Below are positions 1-12,273 of a stretch of 64,000 nucleotides of DNA, one piece after another. Below the pieces are notes generated by a model. That model had not been told where the DNA came from. It did no database searches and saw only the letters and a program-made list of their open reading frames with translations. Every line of letters starts with the position of its first letter. Positions within the stretch are counted from its first letter, which is position 1. The position numbers and the translations under genes are program-made. Source of the DNA: Isochrysis galbana (taxonomy: Eukaryota > Haptophyta > Isochrysidales > Isochrysidaceae); NCBI GenBank assembly GCA_018136815.1, contig CM030941.1, positions 3,475,035 through 3,539,034 of the forward strand, given 5' to 3'.

Positions 1-579
1 TTTGGGGGGAGGGCCAACAGTGGGTATTTGACTGTGTACACTTTATACTTTGGGGTTGGGGGTCAAGGGAGTAGTAGGTAGTTGAATTGGCTGGTTTTTT
101 GTGTTTTGATCATTTAAAGGTTTCAGTTCGTTGACTTGGTTCAAACGGTCAAACAGTTTGAATGGAGCTCGCGTCCGAGTATTTCCCCTCCCCCGACGGC
201 TTCGACGAGCTTCGACCTTCGCAAAGAAATGGTGGAGGGATGGGAGAACGAGCGAGGGGAGCCTCATGGCCCTCTGAAGTGGAAGCAAAGTAATAAAGTA
301 TTGAGTCGGGTCGAGCCCTCTCGCTCGATTCGTTTGCCTCTTCTCTCTGCCTTGGCGCTCGCTCCACCTCCTCAAGGCGAGAGGGTCTCCCGCCGAGGGG
401 CGCGGGAGAGGGAAGAGGGGGGAGGGGGCTTTTCGCGCCATTTCGTCTCGGGCGGCCCAACCGACAGTTTGGCTCTCCTGCGGCGCTCTCTGTCCCCCCC
501 CCCCCCCTCCCCCTCCCGCCCTCCCCCCCCCCCCCCCCCCCCCCCCATCTCCCCTCCCTCTCCCACCGCTGCATCCCTG
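1..579. other. Upstream region of the Myb gene, no gene seen
   Basis: No convincing coding region. Long open frames on both strands come from GC-rich, purine/pyrimidine-biased sequence and have no family resemblance. A run of almost unbroken C lies at about 494-546, just upstream of the Myb start. Confidence 0.5.
494..546. repeat. Poly-C tract
   Basis: About 53 bases made almost only of C, broken by a few T and G. The G-rich strand could form quadruplexes. It lies about 130 bases upstream of the Myb start codon, so it may sit in the promoter or 5' leader. Similar tracts lie upstream of the RCC1 and Derlin genes. Confidence 0.8.
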
Positions 580-679
580 TGTGGGCGCGACCCATCCGCC
601 CTCCGAGGGGCAAAGAGAGCCAAGTGTGGGGACAGCCATCGAGCGGGTACAAAGGGAGAGGGTGGGCGGGAGAGAGGCG

Positions 680-2828
680 ATGGGAGGCTCGAAGAGCAAG
701 AAGAGGAAGACCACCGCGGAATCCCTGAGTGAGGGGATTGAAACTCCTCCCACACAGCCGGAAGGGCTCACGGATGTGGGTGCCAAGCGGCGGCCATGGG
801 CGGCAATTGAAGACGAGAAACTCAAGGAGTTGGTAGGACTGCATGGTGTAAAAAATTGGGCGCTCATTGCGACGGAGCTGCATATGCGCAATGGCAAGCA
901 GGTAGGGTCGTGTGTGCCGCGCTGTCGGCGCAGCTTCCGTGTTGGCAGCGGAGGCGTGAGCAGACGAGCACTCAGTGTGAATTAGCCTGCGTGACCTCTT
1001 GTCGGCCGACAAGGCACAAGAGAACAAGGCACAAGAGGAGAGGATATAGTGAAATCATGACGCCCAGTTTCACCTTCCTGCCGTGCAGTGCCGTGAGAGG
1101 TGGCGCAATCACCTACGACCAGAACTCAATAAGGGCGACTGGACTGTAAAAGAAGACGTTGAGATCTGGAATCGGGTCCATCAACTTGGCACAAAGTGCG
1201 TCTCCTCGCACTTGCAATTGCCCCCTACGGTATTTTTAGTGATGCGCTAGCGAGCACGCTGAGGACGCGTGTCAATCTGCCTCGCCCAAATTCCAACAAG
1301 CATGAAGCGAGGTTAGCGTGCCAAGATTAGAATCGATCAACATGCTTCCACATTACAGATGGGCTCAAATTTCAGAGCAGTACATGCCTTTGCGTACCGA
1401 CAATGACATCAAGAACAGGTCCGTACTCTACTGTCAAGTGTAGCGGCCTAAGGCAACGTCTTGCAAGCGTCTTGCCCCTAGGTACTGTCTGCATGCTCGT
1501 GGTAGCGACCAACCTCTTTTTTTGGCGTCTGCCCCTAATGGATAGATGGAACTCGATTATCCGCAAATCGACACATCCTAGCGGCCGCCCGTGGAAACCC
1601 TCCGAGAATGCAGTACGCGAACAGGTTTTGACGGCTGCTCGCGTGGCACAGAACCAGAGACACGACCCATCAGCACTGCGAGTCCGTAAACGCGAGCGAA
1701 TTTGTCGGCTGGAGGGGACAGGCGAAATTGGAGTCAGCGATGAGGAGTTGGAGGGCGATGCTGAGCCTAATGAGGCGGGTCCCCACGATTTCGATGTAAG
1801 GGTGCCGTTTGCAAATCCTGCCTGAATCTTGTTCTCTTGCCATTTCGCTGTTCTCGTGGTGCGCGTCCCATCCGTACATGGCGACTCGTCCACATCACCT
1901 GGCCTCTCAGGTTGGAGATGGAGATTTCGCTTCCAATTTGGTTGAGACGGAGTCGCCGATGCCGCTGCGAAAGCTCTTCGGCTCACCTCCCCCCCCAGGG
2001 AAGAAGAGCAACAGCGTGGTCGAACCACTTGTACCACCTGCCATCTCAACTCCCTCCGCCAATCGAACACCAAAGGCAGGAACAAGCTCCTCTCCTTTTG
2101 CACAAGTAGATGATGAATACGAGGGCTCGACCGAGGAAAGGTCTGCACTCCTTGGAGGACTTGTGAGGCGACAAGAACCGGACGCTCTGGACAATGAGGT
2201 GCGCTTGTATGGAGGGGGCGACTCATCTGCACTTGTTCCAGCACCACGCAGTTGTTGCTCCTGGCTCATCATCGCGGACTCTCTTGCCTTCAGGTGGATG
2301 CTTGTTTGCTAGTCTCCTCTACATCCAAAATCCCAAAATCGACGCCGTCCCTGCTATGCAGCCCAATGAAAAGCTGTTCTCCGTCACTGAAGTCCATTCC
2401 TAGCCCAGCACGCGTCGACACCGCCAGATCGAATTGGTTCGATGCCGACCTAGACGTCTCGCTGTCACCGCTCCTCACTCCTTCACTGCGCCACCGACAA
2501 AGAACACGAGGGATCGAGTCCAGCGGTCCAAACGGCAGATCCATGATTTTGCGCTCATCGCCTCGCTCATTACGCCTCACACCTCCACGGTGTAGTCCAA
2601 GGCTATCACTTCTTGGCCCGAGCCCATCGAGGTGAGGCAGACGTTCCTACGAGTAGCAATTTCGTGCAAATGCTCCGGAGGAGCAATGTGGCCTTCGCGT
2701 TTGGACCACGGGATGCTCAATGCTACATACACCGTGCACAACCGTTGCTCTCACTGCCTTTCTCTCTCATGAGAGCCTTTTTTGTACAAGATAATTGCAC
2801 CATCAACAGTGCGAGGCGAGATCATTGA
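680..2828 (+). CDS. R2R3-type Myb DNA-binding protein, 7 exons
   Basis: Predicted 427-residue nuclear DNA-binding protein. Exons that keep frame: 680-901, 1089-1195, 1359-1418, 1546-1795, 1911-2198, 2294-2631 and 2810-2828, all with GT-AG introns. Residues of about 38-95 form a first Myb repeat (PWAAIEDEKL, NWALIATEL, CRERWRNHL) and about 96-150 a second (GDWTVKEDVEIW, KWAQISEQY, DNDIKNRWNSI). The spaced tryptophans and the NRWN recognition helix are typical of R2R3-Myb. The rest is Ser/Pro-rich and unrecognised, with a basic stretch near RVRKRER. An in-frame ATG at 581 could extend the protein. The last small exon (2810-2828) is the weakest part of the model. The Myb call is firm; the target genes and biological role cannot be read from the sequence. 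Confidence 0.8.
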
Positions 2829-3534
2829 TGGTCGGAGACACTGCAATGTCACCACATCCCCAGATGATGCGATGTGGACTCAGTGAAGACGCTATCTTCA
2901 AGAGAAAGGTAGCATAATTGGTGGCGTGTATTTGTTCGGCTCCTGTTCATCTTCTCCGCATTAGGATTCATTCGGCGTGTTCGGAGGCGGGCTGTGGCAC
3001 CGGTATGTGGAGTCCGAACGTCGTGAGCCTTCGCTTTTTTACCATCAGGCATATACACCTCGTTCGGCATACTCAGAGCGTGACCATTCGATCGGGTGTG
3101 TGTGGACTAGACCATCTCGGCAACCACAGGGTGACGCTTACTTGTGCGCACGTCATTTGCAACCTCATGAGAACTTACCTATCTCAAGACGTCCATCCTC
3201 ACAATGGCCATCGGCGCGTGGGAGACCCAACTCGGCCCACCCGCCACGACAGAACACCATCAATGCCATCACGCGCGGACTCCTTATTCATTGCACATCT
3301 GTGCTACAATGCACTAGCCAGCATGCCGCTTGGCCCCATCTTGCACAGCAGAATTAACAAGTGTTGACGTATCATGCTGCGCAGCTGCGACGTGTTATGT
3401 TGCCTATTTGAACCACACACATGCTATGGAAGTAACGAATGCTAACCGTGTACTACGGATGCTCCGTGTCGAGGTGTAATATCCCGTTCAAGGGTACTTT
3501 TCTGCATTATATCGCACATCGCCCCCGCGTGTGC
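2829..3534. other. Intergenic, no gene seen
   Basis: Both strands have medium-length open frames but none shows domain-like composition, plausible splice structure or a repeat match. I see nothing definite here. Confidence 0.5.
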
Positions 3535-3537
3535 CCC

Positions 3538-3930
3538 GCGAACTAAGTTTATACTTAGTTCACATGGGGGAGGCGCCTCGTGCCCTCCCCCCCGCCCCCC
3601 CGGGATCCAATTCCCCTCCGGGGGGCCGAACTATCGTTATAACGATAGGGTCATGGAGCGCGCCACGCTCCCCGGTGCACCTTGCTAAGTGGGTGGAGTG
3701 CTCTCGGTTTTTTCCGCAGAGCCTGCACGTTTTTGTTGTCGTGGTGTTGGTGTTGGTGCCTCATACACACAAAAAGATGTATCACTTCTTATCTCCCCCT
3801 TCGCAGCTCGCAGACCCCCGGCTCTCCCATTATAACTCCCTACAAATTACAATGAGCCAATCAATGAGCGGGAAAACCGGGAATGCCCTAGTGACTAGTG
3901 AGGCGGCCGACCTATGTCGGGCGACTCACC
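3538..3930. repeat. Mixed 5' fragments of non-LTR retro-elements
   Basis: Three separate retro-element 5' ends are packed here. At 3538 (+) a hairpin with a TTTATA core is followed by CACATGGGGG. At about 3628 (+) another hairpin is followed by GGGTCATGGAGCGCGCC, the same start as the fragment at 30515. At 3828-3855 (-) a third hairpin precedes ATGGGAG, matching the copy at 61608-61634. This cluster looks like an insertion hot spot. Confidence 0.6.
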
Positions 3931-3934
3931 ATGG

Positions 3935-4696
3935 AAAATTAATTAAATCTTTTAATAGTCTCACCGCACACGCGGCCGTGGACCCTCTACTTTCTACTCA
4001 CGTAGGAAATCGTTCTACACCCCCACTCCCCCGGCCCTTCTCCCCCCGCCATAAGGCGACTCCCCCCGTGCACTACAAGGGGGATAGGGGTGAAGGGCTT
4101 AGATATGGTCCGGTGGCCCGCGCCTCCCCCCGGTGATCATTCCCCCCCTTCCTCCTGAGTCTCCGAGTGGGCGGCGGCCTCAGCCCCGACTAATCCTGTA
4201 AACAGGTGCGGGACTTACCTATTTTTCGGTGAGCGAAGCTCTCGCTCCGCCCACCCCCTTCTCCGCGCTCTCTCTCCCCTCTCCTGCGGCACGCGCGATG
4301 GCGCGTGTGCGGCAGGCCTGCAGCTGCTCCTGGCGACCCTTGGAGGCTCCTGGAGGCCAGCTCTAGGGGCAGAGGAGGCTGGGGCTGGGCCCTGGCCTCC
4401 CCTGCCTCTCCCTCGCTGGCGCTCCTGAGCCTTTGGGGCCCCCAATCTGCACCTGTCTGCCTGTCGACCAGGGGGGGAGGGGGGTTTGGAGCGATGGGCT
4501 GACCACGAGGGGCCAGGACGAACGAGCCAGGCGTGCCTGCCAGTGGGAGAGTGGGTCAGCAGGGCAGTGTGCTCCTGGCAAGCCATCAGGCATGCCAGGA
4601 GGATGGGTGGTTCCTGCCCCATGGCAGGGGAGGAGTGGAGAGAGAGGGGGGCTCGTGCCCCCCCATGGGTCGTCAACCAAGTATATAAACTTAGTT
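3935..4696 (-). mobile_element. Short retro-element, family D copy 1
   Basis: Homologous over most of its length to 29535-30295. On the minus strand it starts at 4696 with an imperfect hairpin around a TTTATA core, then ATGGGGGGGC, and runs to a tail near 3935 resembling CTATTAAAAGATTT. No long coding frame is conserved between the copies, so it looks non-autonomous (SINE-like). Its tail resembles the 3' end of the full LINE at 40218-46598, which suggests it was moved by that LINE's machinery. Confidence 0.6.
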
Positions 4697-5117
4697 GACT
4701 CACCTTGGAAAAGCACGGGGGGGGGGGGAGGGGTAGCCCGGTCACTCACTAGGGGGGTGCGAAGGGCACCATCTGTAATGGGCAAACGAAGGCCTAAATA
4801 AGCTCCCTATAGGTTCCGGTATGGGAGATCAGCAAAAAAAACCGGGGGTCTTCCGGCAAAATTTTCGAAAAATACCCGATTTCAGGCCTCTGACGGCCGT
4901 GCGGAAATATATGTCAGGCCCCCCTCCGGTATTATTTTACCGATGGCCTTCATGCGCGCCTCTCGCAGCGAAACACGAAACCATGGGCATCGGCAGCTGA
5001 CCCGGACCAAAGATCCTGGTTCTATACACACAGCAATATATTTTCACTATGTTTTTATGGACTTGAACGCGTACGTAAGTATCGCAAAAACTAAAGACGC
5101 TAACCGCTAAAAACACC

Positions 5118-6515
5118 AAGGGCTCGAGAACCCAACTTCGACCCGCGACCGGGGGCGCCACGAGGCCGTTCGAGTCACCGCTCACCATATGGATGCCGCT
5201 ACCAGCACCAAAGTGCGGTATGCCGCCCTCACAGCCACGCCAATCGCGCCCGCCGCCCCCGCGCACTGCGTCGAAATCGGCCGCCTGCGGCCCCCGGTGA
5301 TGACGTCGTCACGCCTCAAGACGCGCCCTGAGTGCCCAACTTCGACCCGCGACCGGGGGCGCCACGAGGCCGTTCGAGTCACCGCTCGCCAAATGGATGC
5401 CGCTACCAGCACCAAAGTGCGGTATGCCGCCCTCACAGCCACGCCAATCGCGCCCGCCGCCCCCGCGCACTGCGTCGAAATCGGCCGCTTGAGGCCCCCG
5501 GTGATGACGTCGTCACGCCCCAAGACGCGCCATGAGTGCCCAACTTCGACCCGCGACCGGGGGCGCCACGAGGCCGTTCGAGTCACCGCTCACCATATGG
5601 ATGCCGCTACCAGCACCAAAGTGCGGTATGCCGCCCTCACAGCTACGCCAATCGCGCCCGCCGCCCCCGCGCACTGCGTCGAAGTCGGCCGCTTGAGGCC
5701 CCCGGTGATGACGTCGTCACGCCCCAAGACGCGCCATGAGTGCCCAACTTCGACCCGCGACCGGGGGCGCCACGAGGCCGTTCGAGTCACCGCTCACCAT
5801 ATGGATGCCGCTACCAGCACCAAAGTGCGGTATGCCGCCCTCACAGCTACGCCAATCGCGCCCGCCGCCCCCGCGCACTGCGTCGAAGTCGGCCGCTTGA
5901 GGCCCCCGGTGATGACGTCGTCACGCCCCAAGACGCGCCCTGAGTGCCCAACTTCGACCCGCGACCGGGGGCGCCACGAGGCCGTTCGAGTCACCGCTCG
6001 CCAAATGGATGCCGCTACCAGCACCAAAGTGCGGTATGCCGCCCTCACAGCCACGCCCATCGCGCCCGCCGCCCCCGCGCACTGCGTCGAAATCGGCCGC
6101 TTGCGGCCCCCGGTGATGACGTCATCACGCCTCAAGACGCGCCATGAGTGCCCAACTTCGACCCGCGACCGGGGGCGCCACGAGGCCGTTCAAGTCACCG
6201 CTCACCATATGGATGCCGCTACCAGCACCAAAGTGCGGTATGCCGCCCTCACAGCTACGCCAATCGCGCCCGCCGCCCCCGCGCACTGCGTCGAAATCGG
6301 CCGCTTGAGGCCCCCGGTGATGACGTCGTCACGCCCCAAGACGCGCCATGAGTGCCCAACTTCGACCCGCGACCGGGGGCGCCACGAGGCCGTTCAAGTC
6401 ACCGCTCACCAAATGGATGCCGCTACCAGCATCAAAGTGCGGTATGCCGCCCTCACAGCCACGCCAATCGCGCCCGCCGACCCCGCGCACTGCGTCGAAA
6501 TCGGCCATCTTATGG
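5118..6515. repeat. 204-bp satellite inside the transposon left end
   Basis: About 6.8 tandem copies of a 204-bp unit, very similar to each other. Each unit carries the word GGTGATGACGTCGTCACG; in the copy near 6113 it is the perfect 16-base palindrome GTGATGACGTCATCAC with a CRE-like TGACGTCA core. Because 204 is a multiple of 3, long frames stay open on both strands; I do not regard these as genes. Diverged relatives of the unit occur at 60600-61085 and 37425-37600, in both cases inside copies of the same transposon family. The array may be a transposase-binding region. Confidence 0.85.
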
Positions 6516-9500
6516 CCCCGGCGAGTACTCCATGGACTCATCGTCATCGCTCACATCCGACTCGTCAAACTCCTCGGGGTCAGGGAGGACGGCGCCTTGA
6601 TACTCGGCGATGGCTGTGACCGGCAGGCCATCCGCATCCTGATAAAACAAAGGGAGCAAGGCCGATGAGCGCACGCTTGGTCGACTTGGGCTTGCGGATG
6701 GGCGCAGCTCACCTCCCATGTAGCAATATCCGGTGGAAAGCCTTTCCATAAAACCAAATACAACTTGGTTCCAGCCGGAATATCACTCCGCCCGGGCACC
6801 TCGCCGCCGTCAGCTACCATCTCATCCAGGAGGCAATCGATTTCGAACTCCTCGTTCTGGTACCACTCGTAGCCGAGGTACTTGATGAGTTTGCCCATGC
6901 CCTTGCGTCGCGTTGCTTGGCGCCGGCGGACTCCTCGACCCTCGTAGCCGTCGTCGCCGTCAGCCAAGTCATTGGCGGCTACACCGAACTCGCTGAACAA
7001 GAGGGCCTGCAAGCGGACGACGTAAGCCTTCCGGTTCGCGAGATTCGTCGCTTTGATGTCGCGCTGGTGCAGCAGTTTGAGGATCTTGAGCTGGTCTTTC
7101 AAGTCCTCGTTGGACATCGTCTTGAGCTCGGAGTACTTCATCGCCCGACGTACTTGCCGTAGACGATCGAGCTCATCCGCCTTCTTCTTGCGCAAGGAGC
7201 TGATGCGTGCGAGTTTCGCCTGCCGCTCGGGAGCTTTCGCCTCGCCATGAGTCGCGCGCTCCGCTCTCATAGTCACACGCATCTTCTTGCGCGCGATCGT
7301 GCGAGCAGCGCCCCAGTAGCGGTCGCGATGCGCATGGTCATAGGCCCACATGACCGTGCGATCTCTTTTGCAGGCGACCGCGCCCACACGCGTGTCGTGG
7401 CGAGACACACCTTCGCGCTGTGCGCGTCGCTTGACTGCCGCAAAGAGAGTCTCGACGCCAGTACTCGTCGTGGGACAGCCGTCCAAGAGCTTCCGCATCG
7501 CTGGCGTCACCTTTTCGGCCGAGAACTTGCCGCCAAACACGAACTCAGCGGCGTGGTTCTCCAACGCAGGGATCATCGCGGTGAAGGCGGCCGTAAGCAT
7601 CTCGCAAACCAACCGTCGAGACTCCGGATCGGCGGCGAGCGACGACCGGATTCTCTGCATGTCTATGGCCGCCCGACCGCCTCGAGTCTTCATTGACGGC
7701 GCCGAGCGCGGGAGCACGCGCTGGCCCTTGGCCTCGAGGAAAGTGTCGAGGCGCATCGTTCCCTCAATCACCGCGGACGGATCGGTGGCCGCCTCTCGGA
7801 GCCATCGAAGCGACTCGGGCCAGACGATGGGCAGCACGTCGAGGATGTGCTTGTCATCCCCCGGCTTCACGGCAGTGAGAGTAGGCCACACCCAGGCGTC
7901 AGAGATAATGGCAAGAGCGCGCACCGCGGCCATTATGTGCGGGGAGCTAAAGCCGGCCAAGATCGCGCTCCGTAGCTTGCCACCAGCCGCTGTTGCCAAG
8001 TCCGCCTCTTCGCGAAGGTAGCCGAGGAGTGAGCTGTCCTGGGCGAATCGGTCGACCACGGCCGCATCCAGGAAGAATATGTAGCTGCGCCCACCACAGA
8101 TCGCCAGCAGGTCTTCGACGTTGCCGTAGAGCTTGCCCGCTCTCTCCGGATGCGCCTTCTCCTTGTGCGCGAGCCACTGCGCAAAATTCTCGCCAATCGC
8201 GTAGCCCTTTGAGCTGAAGAGCGCGACGTACTTGGAGACCTCGTAGGTAAGTGCGCAAGCCGGCGAGCTGAACCAGCCTACGCACGTGCGCATAGCTTTG
8301 AGCTTTGCTTTGTCCTTCTCAGCGTCCTCGTCCGAAATATTTAGCTCTCGACGGACCACAACATCGAGAGCCTCGCGCGCCTTCTCACCAATGTTGACTG
8401 TGGCATGCTCTGCGCACGTCGGCATAATGCTGCCCGTACGCCCCGTGAGGATAAGGCTCGCCGCGCAGCGCCCGTTGGCGGCCCGGTCGTTTTGGCTCGA
8501 GCTTGGCACGAGACTTGTGATCTGCGACTGCTTCTTGCGCCGGCGCTCGAAGAACGAGAGGCCGTCGTCTGCGAACGTGCAGTCATCGTCGAGCGGAACT
8601 GAGTTGGCCTCGAGCGCCTCCGCAAGCGCAAGGTCGTGGAAGAGACCGGCGGCTTCCCCCGCATCGGTGATCGCCTTCAACGCGGCGTTGTAAGTGTTGC
8701 GCTGGCCCACCGCTGTCTTATCGGCAATAGCCGAGATTGAGAGGATGCGCGAGTCAAGTTTGCCTGTATTTTTGTCGCGCCGAGAGAGTATTTGGCCCAG
8801 GAGCTCGCGTTGCTGCGAATTGGCGCCATCCGCTACGTAGCAATAGCTTCCGTCGATGTCCTCCATTAGCCACTCAGCAGTCTGAGCGTGAGAGAGAGTA
8901 TGGTCAGTAGATGCAATAAAATGTTTCAGGTCTTACTCTGCTGCTCCGATGGGCGCCGCAATAGCGCCGGTGACGTGGGCTAAGGGTGAGGGCATTGCAT
9001 TAGCCGCGGTTGCACAGGAGAAGGCGGGCTCATCCTACCTGGATGTTATGAAGCTCGCCACCAATGGCCGGCAGCTGCTTGCAATGAGAGACGCCAGGTA
9101 TCCAGTATACTTGGCGAGGCTCATAGCAACGCTGGCCGCCCTCAGTCTTAACTAGCACCTTCTTCTCGCGGTGCGGCAGCGTGATCTTGTAGAAACGCGC
9201 AAAAATAAGGAAAAGCTTGGGCACCACGTTCCGCGAGACGCCGCAATCAGCAATCAGCTACAACAAGGGTAGAGGTGGGGTGGGTCAACCTCATCGCAGG
9301 CGGGCATGATCAAAGTGCTTCTCAGGGCATTCTGGGCGGTGCCCGCGCTCACCTCTAGTGCGGTGAGATCCACCTCCGTCGAGAAGTGGCCGTTCACGAA
9401 GAAGTACTCCTTCGGCGGCTTGATGATCGCTTCGTACTTGATGCGCAGCGCCCTCTCACGATCCAACTGTTCCTGCAATGCCTCAACGTGAGCTTGGGCC

Positions 9501-11155
9501 TCTTGAAGGCTCGGCTCGTTTGCGTGCCGCGCCGCCTCGCCAGCGGCAAGTTGCTGAAAGGCCTCTTCGAATTTTTTCGCCTTCTCTTGCGCGAGCTTTG
9601 CGCGCCGCTTGTCTAGGTTGGCCTCGGCAAGGGTGCGTTGACCTGCTCCGCGCCGCTGCCGGAGCTCTTTGACGAGAGCATCCTTTTCCTCCAACTCCTT
9701 TTTCAGGCCGCCGAGACGCGAGCTGCGCAGCAAAGCGATCTGATCCTCTAGCCTGGCCACATTCTCGTGAAGCTGCAGCGCCTCCTCCTCGATCTCGAGA
9801 TATCGCCGCTTATCTTCTCTGCGCTCGCGCCGATGCTCATCACGCATCGCGCCCATGGCGGCAGCCGCTTCATTCTCCACACGACGACGCCGGAGCTCAG
9901 CTTCCACGCCCGCCTCCTTTGCGTCCGCCTTTGCCTTTCGAGTGGCCGCCCTCGCCGCCTTCAGTGCCGACTCCGACGCAGCTAGAGCGCGGCACGTCTC
10001 CTCGCGCTGCTCCCGCTCGTTTGCCAAAGCCATTTCATTGCGCGCAAGCAAGCTCGCCATGGTGGCATGGCTCCGATCGTGCTCGAGCTGCAGCCGTAGC
10101 GCCGTCTGAGCCTCGTGCTGTGCGCGCCTTTCCACCTGCACCACGCTTCGCTGAGCCTCGGCCATTGCTTGCCTCGCCGCCTGAGCTGCCGCTCGCAGCT
10201 GGCGCAGCTGAAGATCTTGTTGCCACACCACAGTACGCAGGCGGCGAAGTTCGCCTAGCTGCTTTGGCGAGTGCGGCGGCCTGCCTCGCACGTACGCGGC
10301 AATAATTTGCAGCAAATGGCTCTCAGCAGCCAGCAGCTGCACGGCGCTATATGCGCCTAGCCGTGGGTGCAGGCCAGCCGCAAAGGCACGGAGCCGAGCC
10401 TCATCATTAGATGCGCTCGACTCCACATCGCCATTAAGCGGAGGGTCACCGCCGCCGCTACCACCACCACCACCGCCACCGCTGCTGTCACCGCCGCCGC
10501 CCCTGCCTCCGCCACAGCTGCCGTCGCTACTGCCGCTGCCGCCGCCGGTGATGGCCATTTGATACAGCTCATGCTGATCCTGCACGACAGCTGCCAACGC
10601 TGCCTTCGCTGCCGCCAGCCTTGCCGGATCGGCGCCCACACACTTTCGCACGCGCCGCTGAGCAACCTCCAAGGCGTGTGCGCTCGCCTTGCGCGAACGC
10701 TCAATGTGCATTGCGCACGCCTTCTCCGCGGGTGAGGCCACTTCAGTGAGGCCTCGCGGGGCCACCACTGAGTCGGTAGACAGGCACAGGATCGCACGGC
10801 AGAGTATCACTGCCGCATTAGTGAACTCTCCTGTGCGACCCTGTGCCTTGGCCTCTGCTGCGCTGGACTTGGCGTACGCATGAAGCGCGTATGCATGAGT
10901 CCAGCGCAGGCCACCATCGGGCCGAGCTTGCACATGAGCCCTGGGCTCAATGCGCTCGCCTCGGCGAACGGCCTCCATGAGGGCCTGAACTTCTGGCAGC
11001 GCTCGCCAGCGCTCGCCAGCGTCCCAGGGGCCGGCCTCATGGAGGTCGGGCCGTGTCGAATTATCGTATGCCTGCGGCGCGATGGGCGGGGATATGTCAC
11101 TACCGGACTGTGCGACCCTCGAGATCGAGCGTGCGACCCACCAGGGACCTCCCAC
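6510..11155 (-). CDS. Transposon-encoded protein: coiled coil, transposase-like core, chromo-like tail
   Basis: Minus-strand gene in several exons. The first long exon (open to 11155, ends 9290; true start uncertain) has a Gly/Ser-rich low-complexity stretch and then about 250 residues of Ala/Arg/Glu-rich coiled coil. A second exon (9257 to about 9036) ends in HCKQLPAIGGELHNIQ. A small exon may lie near 8940-8990. The main exon (8881-6713) contains a TTSTGVETLFAAVKRRA stretch resembling the C-terminal part of DDE-type transposases, a basic coiled coil, and near its end LYLVLWKGFPPDIATWE, a chromo-like motif. A last exon (6638-6510) adds an acidic tail. The intron between 9290 and 9257 would be only 32 bases. 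Its position between the inverted ends suggests it is the transposase, but I do not recognise a full catalytic triad. Confidence 0.6.
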
Positions 11156-11519
11156 ATCCCTCGCGAGGCGCTTGAGCTTGGGCTCCTCACCAGCTGGCAG
11201 CCATTGCGAGGCCGACAGCCGGCGATCGGCCGACGCGGAACCTCCGCGTTTCTTATGGGGATTCGCCCGACATTCACTGCTTTGATTCCCTCACGCGCGC
11301 AATCCTCCCATTCTCCCAAAATAGACCTCCATGGGCCGGACAAGGCGGGGGAGTCACTCACCGACGCCATGGATTTTCGTGGGGTAGAGGGGGTTCGCGG
11401 GGGGGGGGGGGGGGAGGGGGGGCAGGTAAGGGGGGTCCCTGGGGAATCCTTGGACACCCAGGAGGGATGGAAAATAGTTGTTAAAAAGCGTGAGTGACCG
11501 GCCTAGGAGGGGGAGGGGA

Positions 11520-11880
11520 TCCTCGCGTCAGAGAAGAAGAACGGCTCTTAATTAATAGCTCGCGCCGCGAGCGGTCCTCGAAGAATAAATGTAAATGACT
11601 GCGATTCGAGTAACCTGCGCCACTAGGGTACTCTGTACTCTCGTCGGCCTTGAGCCCTCCTGTCACCAGCCGCCCCTCTCCGCCCGTTTGCAAACGCAAA
11701 CGGGGCCCGTTTCTCACCGCACTCCATCGTGGGGTTTGCAAATCCCCCCCTCCCCCCCTCTCTCTCCGCTCTCACCCATCGCTGTCCCTGCGGCGCGTCG
11801 TCGCCATGCGCGCGCCATGGCCATGGCCTGCTCACAAAGATCCTCTGAGGAGGGCGGGCCACAGTGGACAGTGGTAGCTC
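11520..11880 (-). repeat. Retro-element family C, partial copy
   Basis: Closely similar to part of 36735-37420 and 61650-62376, including the inverted word around CGTTTGCAAACG, the phrase GCTCGCGCCGCGAGCGGTCCTCGA and the C/T-rich stretch that follows. It directly abuts the right end of the transposon at 4734-11506. It lacks the hairpin 5' end seen in the other copies. Confidence 0.6.
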
Positions 11881-11939
11881 ATGGACATTTCGCATTTCGG
11901 TCCGTGCGATTCAGGGGAGCAAATATAAATACGAGCCAA

Positions 11940-12190
11940 TACCATACCCATACGCAAATACAACTACTTTCCACGCACGGGACCCCCGCGCGGGCCCGAT
12001 ATCTCATCATGCGCATACCGAAAACCTGTTATGCGCATCGGTGACGGCGTGCGGAAACTTCCATGCGCACGCACGGAGTTCCGCGGGGGGGATTCGCACG
12101 GCGTGCGCTTGACGAAACTTTCCACGTACAGGATCCCCGCGCATGTGATTGCCACTCATCATGCGCACGGCGTGCACGCATCTGGCGAAA
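11940..12190. repeat. Degenerate tandem repeat upstream of the MGQ gene
   Basis: Roughly three diverged copies of a unit holding CTTTCCACGCACGGGACCCC-like and CATCATGCGCA-like words. They lie just before the gene starting at 12274 and could be promoter elements or simply local duplication. Confidence 0.45.
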
Positions 12191-12273
12191 CTCCAGAGAG
12201 TCTTCTTCCTCCCAGACATCTTTCCACACCCCGCTCTCCTCTTCCCCTCCTCCACAAGCCTCGCTCCTTCGAC

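Larger units (their letters stand above)
4734..11506 (-). mobile_element. Near-complete TIR DNA transposon (TAGCCC family)
   Basis: The left end begins TAGCCCGGTCACTCACT and the right end finishes with its near-perfect inverse (one mismatch, GGCCTA for GGGCTA). The 7-base word GGAGGGG flanks both sides (4727-4733 and 11507-11513) and may be the target duplication, though it lies in G-rich sequence. Inside, from left to right, are a left subterminal region, a 204-bp satellite (5118-6515), and a minus-strand multi-exon gene (6510-11155). The right subterminal region (about 11040-11506) is homologous to 37900-38366 and 61105-61257, and the left one to 18987-19127 and 60304-60560. The repeated pairing of these ends at other loci is the main evidence that this is one mobile unit. 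I cannot assign it to a known superfamily. Confidence 0.75.

Noticed and set aside
1372-2247. 291-codon ORF antisense to the Myb gene
   Set aside because: It covers spliced Myb exons whose domain and phases are well supported.
5189-6619. A 476-codon repetitive ORF
   Set aside because: The 204-bp unit is a multiple of three, so frames stay open on both strands without selection; other frames and the opposite strand are equally open.
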